Notes: generated by a model not told the origin, from the letters alone. A stretch of 64,000 nt of DNA from Pisolithus tinctorius (GCA_024663395.1 JANFAH010000004.1:3348001-3412000), one strand, 5' to 3'; positions 23,995 to 36,497 are shown, counted from the stretch's first letter. Program-made: numbers and translations.

Positions 23995-24444
23995 TGTTAC
24001 GCTCGACCGAAGTCAAGACGTAGGGAGAGCTCAAACGCAGACCAAGGGTTTCTACTGAGCAACGGCTGCAGTAACCTCTGTAAACAATAGAGGATTTGAA
24101 TAACGCCGGTAAGAGTGGTCCTGGTTAGGGACACTGAGGGCGAGGTTCTGAGAACGCTGCGTATGATTGAGCAGCTCAAGTCTGGGTTTCCTAGACTTGA
24201 GCCGGCAGTTTAAATACTACACAGAAACGGACCATGAGGCATCCGCATGTAACGAGGTAACTACGCCATTGGTTGAACAATGACGACACATGTCCTAAGC
24301 ATGTAACGAGCCAGTAACGCTAGTGGTGGAAATAGAGAGCCATCGGATCAGAGAGAAGACGGCTCAAAAGGAAACTAAGTCCAACGGATCACAAACAAGG
24401 TAAACGTACAACAGAAAAGGAAAAGTTAGGGGTGAAACGTAACA
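23995..24444 (-). repeat. E1 5' LTR
   Basis: 450 bp, one base different from 17605-18054 by eye. TATA box on the minus strand at 24209-24216. Confidence 0.95.
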
Positions 24445-24449
24445 CTAAG

Positions 24450-24534
24450 CCGCTTCCTCTTCTTTCTTCTTACTCTTCTCTGTTGGTTTTTGGTGCGAGC
24501 CTACAACAAACCCTGTTGTTTAGGTCTCGTCACA
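24450..24534 (+). mobile_element. 5' LTR of Gypsy element A, right part
   Basis: Continuation of 17295-17604 after E1. The end is placed at GTCACA because a primer site (TGAACTAGCTT, 24537-24547) complementary to 17557-17567 starts two bases later, as in E1, E2 and element C. Confidence 0.6.
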
Positions 24535-24841
24535 CTTGAACTAGCTTCTTATCGTTGTACCCTCGCACTATCCATCACCATTCCTCGCTTCCTCTGTGAA
24601 GGCTCGTGGGTGTACTCGCCAAGTCCCCCAGCCTCAGAACCCGATCCAAATCTCTATGTCCCATACATTCCTGAGTGTCGTTCGCTCACTCCACTCTTCG
24701 ACCACAACCTCTACTCCCTTCTGCCACCCCCCTCTTACCCTTTCTCCGTCGAATCCGTCTTCTCCTGTTCACTCCCTGCTGAACCACAGCAACCCCAGTA
24801 CAACCTCTGCCCCCGACAAACTCTAAAATGTCCAGATCGCT

Positions 24842-25900
24842 ATGGCAGGCATCCAGGACCAGCTCACCGACCTCCACAACACTCTTGACGCTCTTTGAGA
24901 AGAAAACTACAGGCTAAGCAATGAATTAAGAGACACTCAAGGAATGATCACGACCATTGAAGGTCAGCGTAACCAGTGGAATGCCCTCCCTGCAGATGTG
25001 ATCCAGAGGAGGATAGAAGTGATGGCCGACCCAGGTCAGTATGCCAGTGATTGTGCCAAGTTCTCAGAATGGTGGGTCAAGATGAAGGTATGGGTCGCGC
25101 AGAATAGAACCACCCTACTGACTGCCCAAGATAAGTGCACTGCGGTGTGGTCCCGCATGACGGGCCCTGTAGCTGGAAGATTTGCTCAGGCCAAGTTCTC
25201 ACTCGCCATCGTCACTGGAGTATGGCCTGACATGGCCAAGATGATAGAAGATATCAACAGGTTCTTCGCTCCTCAAACGGACATTGAGTGGGCAAAAGCA
25301 CAAATGCGCATGATGCGCCAAGGGAACTCTTGGTATGAGGAGTTCTATGTGAAGTTTGAGTCCCTAAAAGTTCAGGGACGGGTCACTGATGAAACCGCCA
25401 GCTTCCTCCTGGAGAATGCCATTCATCCTGCCATCGTAAAGGAGGCCCTAAGGAGAGGATACAGCCAGGGCAACTACCTTCAAATGACCATCGCCTTCAG
25501 AGAGGCTGCCCTGGCTAGGGACCGCTTCAAACTCCTCTACAACCATTACCCCGATGAGCCAGCTCCCCGCTCCTCCTCTAACCGTCCCTCATACCCCTCC
25601 CATTTTACTCCTACCAGAACTCAGCCCAGTCACAGCGCCCCTATGGAAATTGGTACTGCCTGCTTTCCCCCTCGCCCTGTTCCTTCCCATATCAAGTGTT
25701 TCGACTGCCAGGGAAATCACTATAAGCATGATTGTCCCTGTGCCAAGGGAAAGGGTCCCGCTAGGCCCAACATACAGGAGGTGACACAAGAAGCACAGGA
25801 GACTGCCCTCTGCCAAATGTCGTTTGAGGAAATGCAAGCCTTCTTCTACGATAAGCAAATCAACGAGATGAAGAGCCAAGGAAAAGAGTTCGGCCAGTAG
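24842..25900 (+). pseudogene. Gypsy element A gag
   Basis: The probable start is ATG at 24842 (MAGIQDQLTDLHNTL), followed by a coiled-coil-like segment and one TGA at about 24896. From 24944 it is open: the gag core includes YASDCAKFSEWWVKMKVW, DINRFFAPQTDIEWAK and a knuckle CFDCQGNHYKHDC (C-x2-C-x4-H-x4-C). It belongs to a different gag lineage from E1. A TAG at 25898 ends it before pol. Confidence 0.8.
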
Positions 25901-28207
25901 AGGATCAGGTCTCTGCTGGCTATGTCTGTAATAAGTTTTCTGCCTTAGGCGTTGACAATTTCTCTACCAAGCAGGATATATTTAACTCGGAGACTACTGT
26001 ACCATCTGAAGAGGCGACCCCAGTGGGCATGGCCGCAGATGTAAAACTATCAGTGCTTAATTCCTCTTGCGATAAAAATAAAAACGTGCCTACCCAGAAA
26101 ACAAAAGAAACCCCGAAAATAAGAACAGCAGATCCGAAGGCCGAGTTGGAGTTGGAAGTAGTATTGGAAGGACAAGAGAAGAAGTGGAGTGTAAAAGCCT
26201 TGGTGGATTTGGGGGCCAACAATACCTTCTTGGATAAAAAGTGGGCCGATGAAAATGATGTTCCATTGATCAAGCTTGGTCAACCCATCACTGTCCTTAA
26301 TGTTGATGGAACCCCTAACGTGGCAGGTAACATCACACATATCGCCTCCCTTGTCATGAACTATCAAGGACACCGAGAGTCTGTCTGGGCTCAGGTCACC
26401 ACGCTCAGCACACATCCCCTCATACTTGGCTACACTTGGCTACGAAAGCGTAATCCAGAGGTGTGTTGGGAGACCAAGCAGGTGAAGTTGTCCCGCTGTC
26501 CCCATGAGTGTCGTGATCTAGCTCCAAAGACAAGGGCAGAAAGGATAGCAGAAGAACGGGAGGCACAGGACATGGAGTATCTCTATCCAAAACTCCGCTC
26601 CACCAGGGTTCGAACTGGTACTACTGAGGAACTCGTTCCAAAGGAGTACCACCAATACCTGAAGGTCTTCTCAAAGGAAGAGTCAGAAAGGATGCCCCTT
26701 TGTAAACCACGGGACCATGCCATTGATCTCAAGGAGACCTTCACTCCTAAGCGTGGTCATCTCATTCTGCTTTCTGTAGAGGAACAGAAGGAGGTATCGG
26801 ATTTCCTTGAGGATCAGTTACGTAAGGGATACATCCGACCCTCGAAGTCGCCACAAACCTCCCTGGTCTTCTTTGTACCAAAGAAAGATGGAAAGAAATG
26901 CATGGTTCAAGACTACCACTACTTCAATGAACACACAGTCAAAAATGCATATCCTCTTCCCCTTATCTCTCAGCTCGTCAATAAACTGAAGGACTGCAAA
27001 CTCTTCACCAAGATGGATCTCCGATGGGGATACAACAACGTTCACGTCAAAGAAGGAGATGAGTGGAAAGCTGCCTTTGTCACTCATAAGGGGGCTTATG
27101 AACCACTGGTCATGTACTTCAGCCTTTGCAACTCGCCATCTACCTTCCAAAACATGATGAACAACATCTTCAGTGACATGGAGGACATCCTCATGGTCTA
27201 TATCGACAATCTGATGATCTTCATGAAGACAGACGATGAAAAGGAGCATGACAGGATTGTCCTGGAGGTGTTGAGAAGGCTAGAGGAAAACGACCTCTTT
27301 GTCAAACCAGAGAAGTGCTTCTTCAAGCAGAAACAGGTGGAGTTTCTGGGCATGGTGGTTGGAACTGAGGGGGTCAGCATGGATGAGAGCAAGGTCAAGG
27401 CCATAACTGAGTGGCCAGTTCCTACGAAGGTCCGCTTGATACGAGCCTTCTTGGGGCTAGCGAACTTTTACCAGCGTTTCATCAAAGACTTCGCACAGAT
27501 TGCTTGCCCACTCAATGACCTCACAAGAAAAGATCAACTCTGGACTTGGGGTCCCCGAGAACAACAGGCTTTTGACACCCTGAAAGCCACCTTCACCACT
27601 GCCCCCATCCTTGCTTTCCCAGATCAGGATAGGGAGTTCTGCTTAGAAACCAATGCCTCAGATTTTGCTACCAGCGCTGTCCTCTCCGTGAGATGCGATG
27701 ATGACCTCTGGTGACCTGTCGCCTTTTACTCCCACTCTATGTCCCCCCCTGAACAAAACTACCAGGTTTTTGACAAGGAAATGCTGGCCATAATTCATGC
27801 CTTGGAAACGTGGCGGCACTATCTCGAGGCCACTCCCTATCAGTTTGAAGTCTGGACAGACCACTTGAATCTCCAGTACTTCATGAAAGCGCAGAATTTA
27901 GATCGTCGCCAGGCACATTGGGCCCAATACCTCTCCTGGTTCAACTACAAGCTGGTATACACACCTGGCTCTTCAATGGCCAAGGCTGATGCCCTTTCAA
28001 GAAGGGAGGATCACGAACCTGCAAAAGGGTCGGACAACCAAGGGGTCACGCTGCTCGACCCCTCTAGGGTGGCAGCCACCTTGATGATAGCAGAGGATGT
28101 TGATCTTGTCAACGCTTTAAAGTCCGCCTCTTCGGTGACTCTGCGGCCAGAAGGCTCTACCCTCAAAGAAGGGCTGTATGTTTGTCAGGGAAAGGTTTAT
28201 GTCCCGC
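25901..28207 (+). pseudogene. Gypsy element A pol: protease to RNase H, inactive
   Basis: The protease active site is changed (VDLGANNTFLD where DSGA is expected). The reverse transcriptase keeps its fold motifs (KMDLRWGYNN, FLGLANFYQRFIKDF), but the catalytic pair reads VYIDNLMIF, with Asn for the second Asp. RNase H begins LETNASDFA, with Asn for the first catalytic Asp, and is then cut by a TGA near 27712. The RNase H end (NYQVFDKEMLAIIHALE, KADALSRRED) continues to a KVYVP block, where the family-B LTR interrupts it. The integrase and 3' LTR are missing. Several changes are G-to-A or C-to-T. Confidence 0.88.
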
Positions 28208-30069
28208 TGTGAGTCAAAGTGTGGAAAGGTGGTGAAAACCAACCAAAACCAACACAAAAGACAAATGTAGAGCGAGTGGTGGTGTGCCTCCACGGAACCT
28301 GGAGGGCAGAAACCTGAATGTGGGGGGGGGAACTTCAAGGAGAGGTGCTCCTGGCACAAGTCGTCAATGAGTTACACAGGAGAAGATGAATGAGTGATGA
28401 TTAGATGGGGGATGCTGAACAGAGTGAAGGTGTTCAGCCGAAAGGTACTTCAAGTAATGGACTTCAAGGAAATGTGCTCCTTGCACAAGTCGATGACTAG
28501 TTATGCAGGAGTGGGAGGATGACTAAGCAAGACTTGCTGACTAAGTGTGGATGGAGCTTCAGATAATGAATGGTGGTAGATAGACTCTTCCGAATGAGCC
28601 TCAACTACCAGGTATACAAATGATGACAGGTAGACCCCTTCGTGGAGCCTCAACTGTCAACAACGAGATAGGCACTGGGCTGACTGCTGGACTGCTTCTG
28701 AATTGATTCTGATTGATTGTGGGTAGCTAAGTACATGGGGGTTTATATACTGAGGGGGGAGCACAGCTTGTGACAAACAAGGCACAAACACTTGGTAAGT
28801 AATGAGTAAGGACTGAGTAATCATGATGAGTAAGCGAGAAATGAAAAGTAAGCAAGCAAAGAAGATTGGTAAGTATTGGCAATAAACAAGTCAAGGATAG
28901 TCAAAATATCACAAAATGAGTCAAATAGAATCAGAAACTGAGTAAGCACACTGATATCACATTAGGGGGTGGCGATGCAAGTTAGATCTCAGTGGAGACA
29001 TCTCTAGATCCAAAGATGGCATGACAGATGGACAGTGTTTCCAGATAGGGAAGTATTAATTCCAGAATTGAAGGGCATGAGTCAGGTGTCAAAGGGGGCT
29101 AGGGCGTTGGGGGTCTGTGGGGCATTGAGAGCATATGCGATCACGTCTCCCACCCTTCCATCCTCTCAGCAAAGTTAACAAAAACTTCATGAATGGGGTT
29201 CTGATGGAGGAGGAGGAGAAGGGGGGACGTCTTCTGCTGGATCTTGCAGTAGGAAGGCAAGATGCATGTCATACTTGTCATGAATGCGATCAGGGAGGCT
29301 GGAGGACAGTAGATTATACTGCAGCTGTTGCAATGCGGGAAGAATGATGGACGAGACTGGAATAAAGACGGTGCAAGGAGCAGGGAGGAACAATCCATAT
29401 GCTTCATTAACTGGGGAGACCGAAACGACCACATAAGACCTTTCTAACTGAGTGACAGACCTGAGGCGACCAAAGAACGTCCTTCTGGAAGTCATACTGA
29501 CAAGGAGAACACGCTGACCAAGCTGCATGGGATGAGACGGGGCTGACAATGATGGGATGAACCAGGGGGCTTCAGGACGGAAGCTGGTGGGAATGCCTGG
29601 CAGATATACGTAGCCATTGTCTCTGGCAAATGAGACAAGCGAGATGATCAACGAAGAGGTGGCCATGATTGATGGACTTAGTGAAATGAGCGTCTGATGG
29701 ATGGAGTGCTGTAGAAACATGCAGGGTGCGAGGATCCTCTCCAAATTTGGAAGGAAGAATCGTGGGGCTGAGCACTTTAAGCGAGTGTGGGAATGGAGTT
29801 GATATCTTTGGAAATGGTGGAGATATGACAAAAACCGGAATGCTGTACATGGGCGCTAAAATCCTTTAATACGTGCTTAACTCGCTTCCTCTTTTCTCTT
29901 TAGCACTGACGACTCGTTCTTGTGTGAAGGATGACTGTTAACGTCTGACAGTCTTTCTACGCATGAGGCCTTTAGTCTTCATCTGCATGCTTGGGCATTG
30001 TGCGCAACTCGTCAACGAGTTAGGCAGAGTCAGCTGTAACCATGTCCACAACACCTTTGGTGTGTGACA
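28208..30069 (-). mobile_element. Family-B LTR in inverse orientation, chimeric junction
   Basis: 1.86 kb, the reverse complement of 2694-4555. Flanks are CCGC on the left and ACGG on the right, so no target duplication. The left side is element A pol and the right side is pol of a different Gypsy family. This fits a deletion between two family-B LTRs that had inserted in the two elements. It contains an uninterrupted 214-codon frame (29187-29831, LTR sense). Confidence 0.8.
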
Positions 30070-32026
30070 ACGGTACCCAAGTCGCTTCAGATCCATCACC
30101 CTCAACAAAGTGGAAAGCCGCTATTCCCAGGCTAAGCTTGAGTTGTACGGTCTCTTCCATGTGTTGCGTGCAGTACGTGTATACATCTTCGGTCTCACTA
30201 ACTTCACTGTGGAGGTAGATGCGAAGTATATTAAGGGCATGATAAATAACCCAGATCTGCAGCTGAATGTGATGATCAATCGCTGGATCGCTGGCATCCT
30301 CCTCTTCTCATTCAAACTCATCCACATTCCTGCAGACAGGCATGCCAGCCCTGATGGCTTGTCCTGCCATCTGTGGTCAGAGCTCGACCTGCCCGAGGAT
30401 GATGACCATGAGGATTGGCTAGACTGTTTTTACTCTTTCTCCACTGAGGCTGTCAATGACCGCCTGCCTCCTATGTCCCTTTCCAATCATGAACATTATT
30501 CCTTACTGCCACCCGCTTATCATTGGGCGAGCCTCCCACCGCCTGCATCCTTTTATCTCGCATTCTCTGTGACTGCTGATGCTAGTAACCCTTCTGATAC
30601 CCCTGACGACCCTGCCATCCTGCGGTCTGCGAAAGCTCGGGCATGCAAAGTGAAGATAGAAATGATCCATGCATTCCTCCTGACCCATGAGTGACCTCCT
30701 GACCTTACTGATGCACAGTACTCATCCTTCTTCAATTCAGCTAGCCACTTCTTCCTCCTAGATGGAAATCTATGGTGTAGAGAACCGCACAGATGGCACC
30801 AGCTAGTTGTTGATGAATCCAAGCAGTATCATCTCATCAAAGAAGTGCATGATGACCTCAGACACAAGGGTGTCTTCACAGTCTGCATGCGCCTTCTCCT
30901 TCGCTTCTGGTGGCCTCTTCTTGTTGAGGATGTGAAGTGGTATGTCCACACTTGTCACGAATGCCAGATCTGCCAGACACAGAAGCTTCATATCCCCCCC
31001 ACTGTACCCATGATAGGGGGCCTGTTTCATAAAGCTCACATTGACATGATGCTAATGCCCAAAGCCGGCGGCTACTGCTACATAGTACAGGCTCGTTGCG
31101 TGCTCACCTCATATCCTGAATGGTGTATGTTGCATGCAGAAAATAGTACCGTGCTTGCGTCCTTCATCTTCGAGGACATCCTATGCTGCTGGGGTCTGCT
31201 CACTGAGATTGTCACTGACAATGGTCCCACATTTGTCCAAGCCTTAGATGCCCTAGCCATGCAATATCATATCTGTCACATCCATATCTCTCCTTACAAC
31301 TCTCAGGCTAACAGCATTGTAGAGCATTGCCACTATGATGTTTGCAAGGCTATCATGAAGAGCTGTGAGAACAACGACTGCCACTGGCACACCATTGCGC
31401 ACTCCGTGTTCTGGGCTGAGTGGGTCACCATCTTGAAATCCACAGGTTTATCCCCTTACTTCATGGTACATGGTGTCGAACTGCTGTTCCCATTTGACCT
31501 TGCTGAAGCTACCTTCCTCTTACCCCTATCCCACAATGATGCAACACTGCTGACTACCACAGACCTGATTGCTTGGCAAGCAAGCCAGTTACAGAAGCGT
31601 CAGGATGACTTAGACCAGGTCTGCAGCAACATCCTCTGCACACGCTTCCAGTCTATCCAGCAGTTTGAAGCTGCCTTCCAGCATCGCATTAAAGACCATA
31701 ACATCACTCCCAGCACCCTCATGCTTGTTCGCAACTCCTGCATTGAGAAAGAGATGAACCAGAAGATGAAGCCACGGTACACTGGTCCCATGGTCATCCT
31801 TCGCCTGACCACTGGGGGCTTGTACCTGCTGGCTGAGTTGGATGGTTCCATCTCCAAACTCTGCTTCGCTGCATTCTGCTTGCTTCCCTACCACCCACAG
31901 TCTCAAACCTGCACAACTGTGACTCACATTACTGGGTTGGATGATGAAGAACTAGACCACCTTCTTGAAGAGGCTGAGGATGACCCCACTGATGATGATG
32001 TTGAGGCTTTTTCCATGGACAGCTGA
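30070..32026 (+). pseudogene. Pol fragment (RNase H and integrase) of Gypsy family D
   Basis: The frame starts directly at the LTR edge (YPSRFRSITLN). RNase H of a second lineage follows (VESRYSQAKLELYGL, FTVEVDAKYIKGMI, LIHIPADRHASPDGL), then one TGA at about 30692, then integrase. The zinc site is HDDLRHKG...CHECQIC. The DDE residues are in HIDMMLMP, VTDNGPTF and IVEHCHYDV. The end has GPY/F-like sequence (KPRYTGPMVIL), an acidic tail and no chromodomain, unlike elements A, C, E1 and E2. Gag, protease and reverse transcriptase are lost. Linking it to the family-D LTR at 36730 rests on a 38-bp motif shared behind this pol and before that LTR. Confidence 0.82.
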
Positions 32027-32955
32027 CTATCCATCCTTTCCAGTGTCCACAGTCTGTCCATTGCGCTATTTCCCCATACCCTCGTCTCCCACAATACCCA
32101 TACCTCTGTCTGCAGCTTCGCCCACCTCCCTGCGGCTTCTTCTTCTACCCTTGTTCCTTCTCCCATACTGACTGGGGACAGTCAGCATTCAAAGTCCCCC
32201 ACAGGGGTGACCAGCATACCACTTGCTCCACCCAATATCAGACATAGTTTGTTTCCTTTTATCTGTTTCACCCTGGGTTTCATCTGGAGACCTCTATTCC
32301 ACCCCGGGTTTCATCCAGTGATCCTACTGATAGCTAGTCCTCGCTCAAAAAACATAAAAACTGCTTACAAGAAGTCCAAAACTGTCCAGAAAAATAACAA
32401 AACACCAAATAAGTATATAGCTAAAACAACATCTCTCCTATCTCTCTTACTAGTCTCACTGATGCTGTCCTTGGCTGCTCTATACCACAGATACTCGCAA
32501 CCACCCCATGCATTTCTTCTTCGATCACACAGTCAGCATGTGCCCCTTGATCTATTTTTCTTTCAATTCTCCTTCCGCTTCCTTACAATTAATACCCAAA
32601 GACCATCACAGTTACCCAATAAACAGTCCCTTCACTCTCTCTCCACCATTCCGTCACATCCTACCATCAAGATTGCTTCATGAGGACTTACTGTTGAGAG
32701 AAGTCAACAGTTGCATGAAGAAGACAAGTCGGGCAGTACCCAGTGCACCATATCCTACTGCAGCCACACTGTCCTGCGGAACATCTTCAAGCACTTTGAG
32801 TCATTCACAACTTTGCACAGAAGCAAGAAAAGCATTATATTTAGTGTGGTATGGGCTGACATGCAGATAGGACAATGCAATGAATCTGAACTAAATACAA
32901 ACGTTCCTACTCCACCCCAATCTTCTCCAGAGCTTTGGCAAGTTGATCAATGCAC
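32027..32955 (+). other. 3' internal region of the family-D element
   Basis: About 930 bases without a gene. At 32165-32202 it carries CTGACTGGGGACAGTCAG followed by a CAAAGTCCCCCACAGG block, closely repeated at 36692-36729 just before the family-D LTR. The rest is AT-rich with no recognisable feature. Confidence 0.5.
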
Positions 32956-34445
32956 TGTCACACACCAAAGGTGTTGTGGACATGGTTACAGCTGACTCTG
33001 CCTAACTTGTTGATGAGTTGTGCACAATGCCCAAGCATGCAGATGAAGACTAAAGGCCTCATGTGTAGAAAGACTGTCAGATGTTAACAGTCATCCTTTG
33101 CACAAGAACGAGTTGTCAGTGCTAAAGAGAAAAGAGGAAGCGAGTTAAGCGCATGTTAAAGGTTCTTGGCACCCGTGTATGGCATTCCGGTTTTCGTCGT
33201 ATCTCCACCATTTTCAAATCGACTCGGTTCGCACACTCGCTTAAAGTGCTCAGTCCCACGATTCTTCCTTCCAAATTTGGAGAGGATCCTCGCACCCTGC
33301 ACGTTTCTACAGCACTCCATCCATCAGATGCTCATTTCACTAAGTCCATCAATCATGGCCACCTCTTCATTGGTCGTCTCGCTTGTCTCATTTGCCAGAG
33401 ACAGTGGCTATGTATATCTGCCAGGCATTCCCACCAGCTTCTGTCCTGAAGCCCCCTGGTTCATCCCATCATTGTCAGTCCCATCTCATCCCATGCAGCT
33501 TGGTCAGCATGTTCTAAGGGTGGGAGACATGATTGCATATGCTCTCATTGCCCCACAGACCCCCAACACCCTAGCCCCCTTTGACACCTGACTCATGCCC
33601 TTCAATTCTGGAATTAATACTTCCCTATCTGGAAACACCATCCATCTGTCATGCCATCTTTGGATCTAGAGATGTCTCTGCTGAGATCTAACTTGCATCG
33701 CCACCCCCTAATGTGATATCAGTGTGCTTACTCAGTTTCTGATTCTATTTGACTCATTTTGTGATATTTTGACTATCCTTGACTTGTTTATTGCCAATAC
33801 TTACCAATCTTCTTTGCTTGCTTACTTTTCATTTCTCACTTACTCATCATGATTACTCAGTCCTTACTCATTACTTACCAAGTGTTTGTGCCTTGTTTGT
33901 CACAAGCTGTGCTCCCCCCCTCAGTATATAAGCCCCCATGTACTTAGCTACCAGGAAGCAATCAGAAGCAGTCCAGCAGTCAGTTCAGTGCCTATCTTGT
34001 CATCGACAGTTGAGGCTCATTCGGGAGAGTCTATCTGTCTTCATTTGTATCATTGGTAGTTGAGGCTCCATCAAGGGTCTATCTACCTTCATCATTCATC
34101 TGAAGTATCATCTGTGCTCTGTCAGCACACCTGCTTAGTCATCCATCCACTCCTGTGTAACTCGTCATTGACTTGTGCCAGGAGCACATCTTATCAAAGT
34201 CCTTCATCCCAAGTCCTTTCAGCTGAATACCTTCACTCTATTCAGCATCCCCCATCTAGTCATCACTTGCTTATCTACTCCTGTGTAACTCGTCGTCGAC
34301 TTGCGCTAGGAGCACCTGCCATTGAAGTTTCCCCCTCTTAGGTTTCTGCACTCCAGGTTCCACGGAGGCACACCACCACTCGCTCATATTTGTCTTTGGT
34401 GTTGGTTTGGTTGGTTTATACTGCCTTTCCACACTTTGACTCACA
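32956..34445 (+). mobile_element. Solo LTR of family B, copy 3, internally deleted
   Basis: Same ends as 2694-4555 and flanked by the 4-bp duplication GCAC (32952-32955 and 34446-34449). About 345 bases matching 3258-3600 are missing after GTTCT near 33513. The TATA box is near 33924. It interrupts the region between family-D pol and the antisense gene. Confidence 0.82.
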
Positions 34446-36497
34446 GCACACCTGCAGGCAAAGGTATGCAGCCTGCAACTCCGCAGCCTCAGCGACTGCG
34501 AGAGGTTGGCCGCAACCTTGGCATCGAGCCGACTGTGCACAGGTGCCTTCCCCTTCATGCGTGTGTGGCTCTTGACCACCTCCACCTCATCGTTGTCAAC
34601 AGCCCTCTTGGAAGGGCTGGCCTTCACAGTCTTCAAGGCTTGGGCTGTGGACCGTTAACTTCACACCTCCCGAGATGGAGTCACTACTTACTGACCGATG
34701 CACCTGCCTGCACTCTCTTTCCCATGGCCTTCGTCAACTTCTTGCACCTTTGCTTCATCTGCGCACAGCCATTGCACATGCAGCCGATGGGACCCATGCA
34801 CGCGGCATTCCTGACCAGGCAACACATGCAGGGCACCTTGTGGAGAATCGAACTGGGTGGGATGATGATCTTTGGCTTGTCCTCGTCCTTGCTCTCAGCA
34901 ATAGTCTGCTGCAATCGCTTGAGACTCCGGTGTCAGCCATTATCGCACCACCATACAACCTGTGCACTCACCTTTCGAACCAGCTGGGCTACAACCTTGA
35001 CATGCAACATTTTCTCTGCCACCACTGGCACTGTGACACTCGCACCTTGCTCACTGACAGCCTGCATAGCCTCCTCGCCCATCTGCACATCTTTGTCGGC
35101 CTTTCCATGCATGATCTCCTCAGCCACCCACTTCTTGTAGGCCTCATTGGCCTCTGTCATATCCATGACTCTCGGACTCGGACTCAGCCCAGTCCGGACC
35201 CCTAGCCCCTATCTCCGGTCAAAGTCCGGTCGCAGTCCAGCCTAGAAAACCTAATTCCGGCCTAGAGAACTCAACTCCAGCCCTAGGAAACCCAACTCCG
35301 GTCTAAATAACTTAAGTCCGGTGTTTTACCCCTATCTCCGGTCCGTTTCGGCCTCCCGGCCTTGCGCTGCTCCACCCTGGTCCTCCTAGGTCTATGTCCA
35401 GGTCACCCGGACATAACTCCGGTCTGTTTCCCTTTGTTTGTACTATATGTAGTCTAGCCCGTTCATCTGACTTTTGCTTACTGTACAAATCCTGTGTCTG
35501 ACTCCGGTATGCCGGTCACCCGGACTTGGGCTATTAGCCTCGGCACAGCCACTATGGCTATCCACACTCTTGCTAATCTTCTTGCTAATAGCTTATTAAC
35601 AAGTCCGGCTCTATGTTCATTATCCCAGACCGGCCTCCTGTATTTAACCCCTGTACATACTTCGTAGCACCCTCAGTCAGAATATCAACTTAGTATTACC
35701 CTCAACTCCGTATTACCCCTCGAGTCTACTCTATAGCTAAGGCCGAGCCTTAAGCTATCCCCGACCCCTGTCCCGGACCTCTCCCCGGCTTGCATAAGGG
35801 TACAGCACATAAGCTGAGACCAAGGGAGGTAGATCCAACCCTGGACCGGCTTCCCCTTGTGCGCACTCCAACACTGGTCGGTTTCCCACGCTACCGGCCT
35901 TGTTCCCGCGCTCCCGGCCTTAAGTCCGGTCCTCCGGACTTAGCCCCCAACCTCCGGCCTCAACTCCGGTCCAACCAGACTTGGCCCCTGTCTCTCGGCC
36001 TTGACTCTGGCCACTCGGACTCAGCCCCTGTCACCCGGTCTTGAAGCCTGGTCACCCGAGGGTAAATCCGTACTTCACAGCCTCTGTGATAGCAGGTCCA
36101 TCCACTGTGCCTATCTTGGTGTCGATGCCCAGCTCTTGCCCATGCTTGACGATGGGGTACACCTCCCCCTAGAAGACAGTCAATGCCATGGGTCTCAGAC
36201 AGCTTGCCCACTTACTGTTCTCTCCTCCCATCAGCGCATCCACATAACCTTCTCCTCCCACAGCTCCTCCTTGTCATCTGGGAGGCACCTCGCCTCAGTG
36301 ACCAGAGCCATGGAGGCAATGATGAACTTCGCCTTTAAAGTGGTCTTCTCCGCTTCGATTGGGTCAGGGGTGGCTGTGTGTATGAGCTGGGACAGATGGG
36401 GGGCACGGTTGGCAGACATGGTGAGAGTATTAGAGGCAATGGATGGAAGGGAGGAAAGAATCAAGTCAATGCGAAGGTTTGAGCCACACACTAACAA
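34446..36497 (-). pseudogene. Antisense zinc-cluster gene inside the family-D element, broken
   Basis: The minus strand reads a protein beginning near 36497 with a domain of unknown type (RIDLILSSLPSIASNTL, TLKAKFIIASMALVTEA) and continuing (LGIDTKIGTVDGPAITEAV) to about 36060. A CCGG-rich insertion interrupts it and it resumes at 35166 (TEANEAYKKWVAEEIMHGKA). Near 34745-34835 it shows C-x2-C-x6-C-x7-C-x2-C-x6-C, the spacing of a fungal Zn2Cys6 cluster. A nuclear-type basic tail follows (SPSKRAVDNDEVE region). A stop near 34935 and frame changes show it is dead. It starts about 230 bases from the family-D 3' LTR and runs towards pol, as the intact ORF of E2 does. Confidence 0.6.
35166..36053 (+). 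repeat. CCGG-rich LTR-like insertion
   Basis: About 890 bases with TGAC...GTCA ends interrupt the antisense gene. The outer parts are packed with CTCCGG/GGCC words spaced 10-25 bases apart. The middle holds a TATTTAAC box near 35640. It looks like a solo LTR, but the flanks (ATCCA and CCCGA) show no target duplication, so the limits are approximate. The same GGCCGGA-type words fill the E2 LTR and internal regions. Confidence 0.5.

Larger units (their letters stand above)
17605..24444 (-). mobile_element. Element E1: complete young Gypsy chromovirus (Tf1-like priming)
   Basis: Two 450-bp LTRs (TGTTACGC...ACGTAACA) frame gag and pol read on the minus strand. The insertion is flanked by the perfect 5-bp duplication CTAAG (17600-17604 and 24445-24449). 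Reading both LTRs by eye I find one difference (G/A near 17849 versus 24239), so the insertion is recent. It sits inside the 5' LTR of element A. Order on the minus strand: LTR, primer site, gag, protease, reverse transcriptase, RNase H, integrase, chromodomain, C-terminal zinc-knuckle extension, polypurine tract, LTR. Two TGA codons and a shift at a homopolymer make this copy non-autonomous despite its youth. Confidence 0.95.

Noticed and set aside
2690..30073. Shared ACGG beside two family-B LTR copies as a target-site preference
   Set aside because: Only one of the two is a true duplication and the third site is GCAC. Four bases can match by chance.
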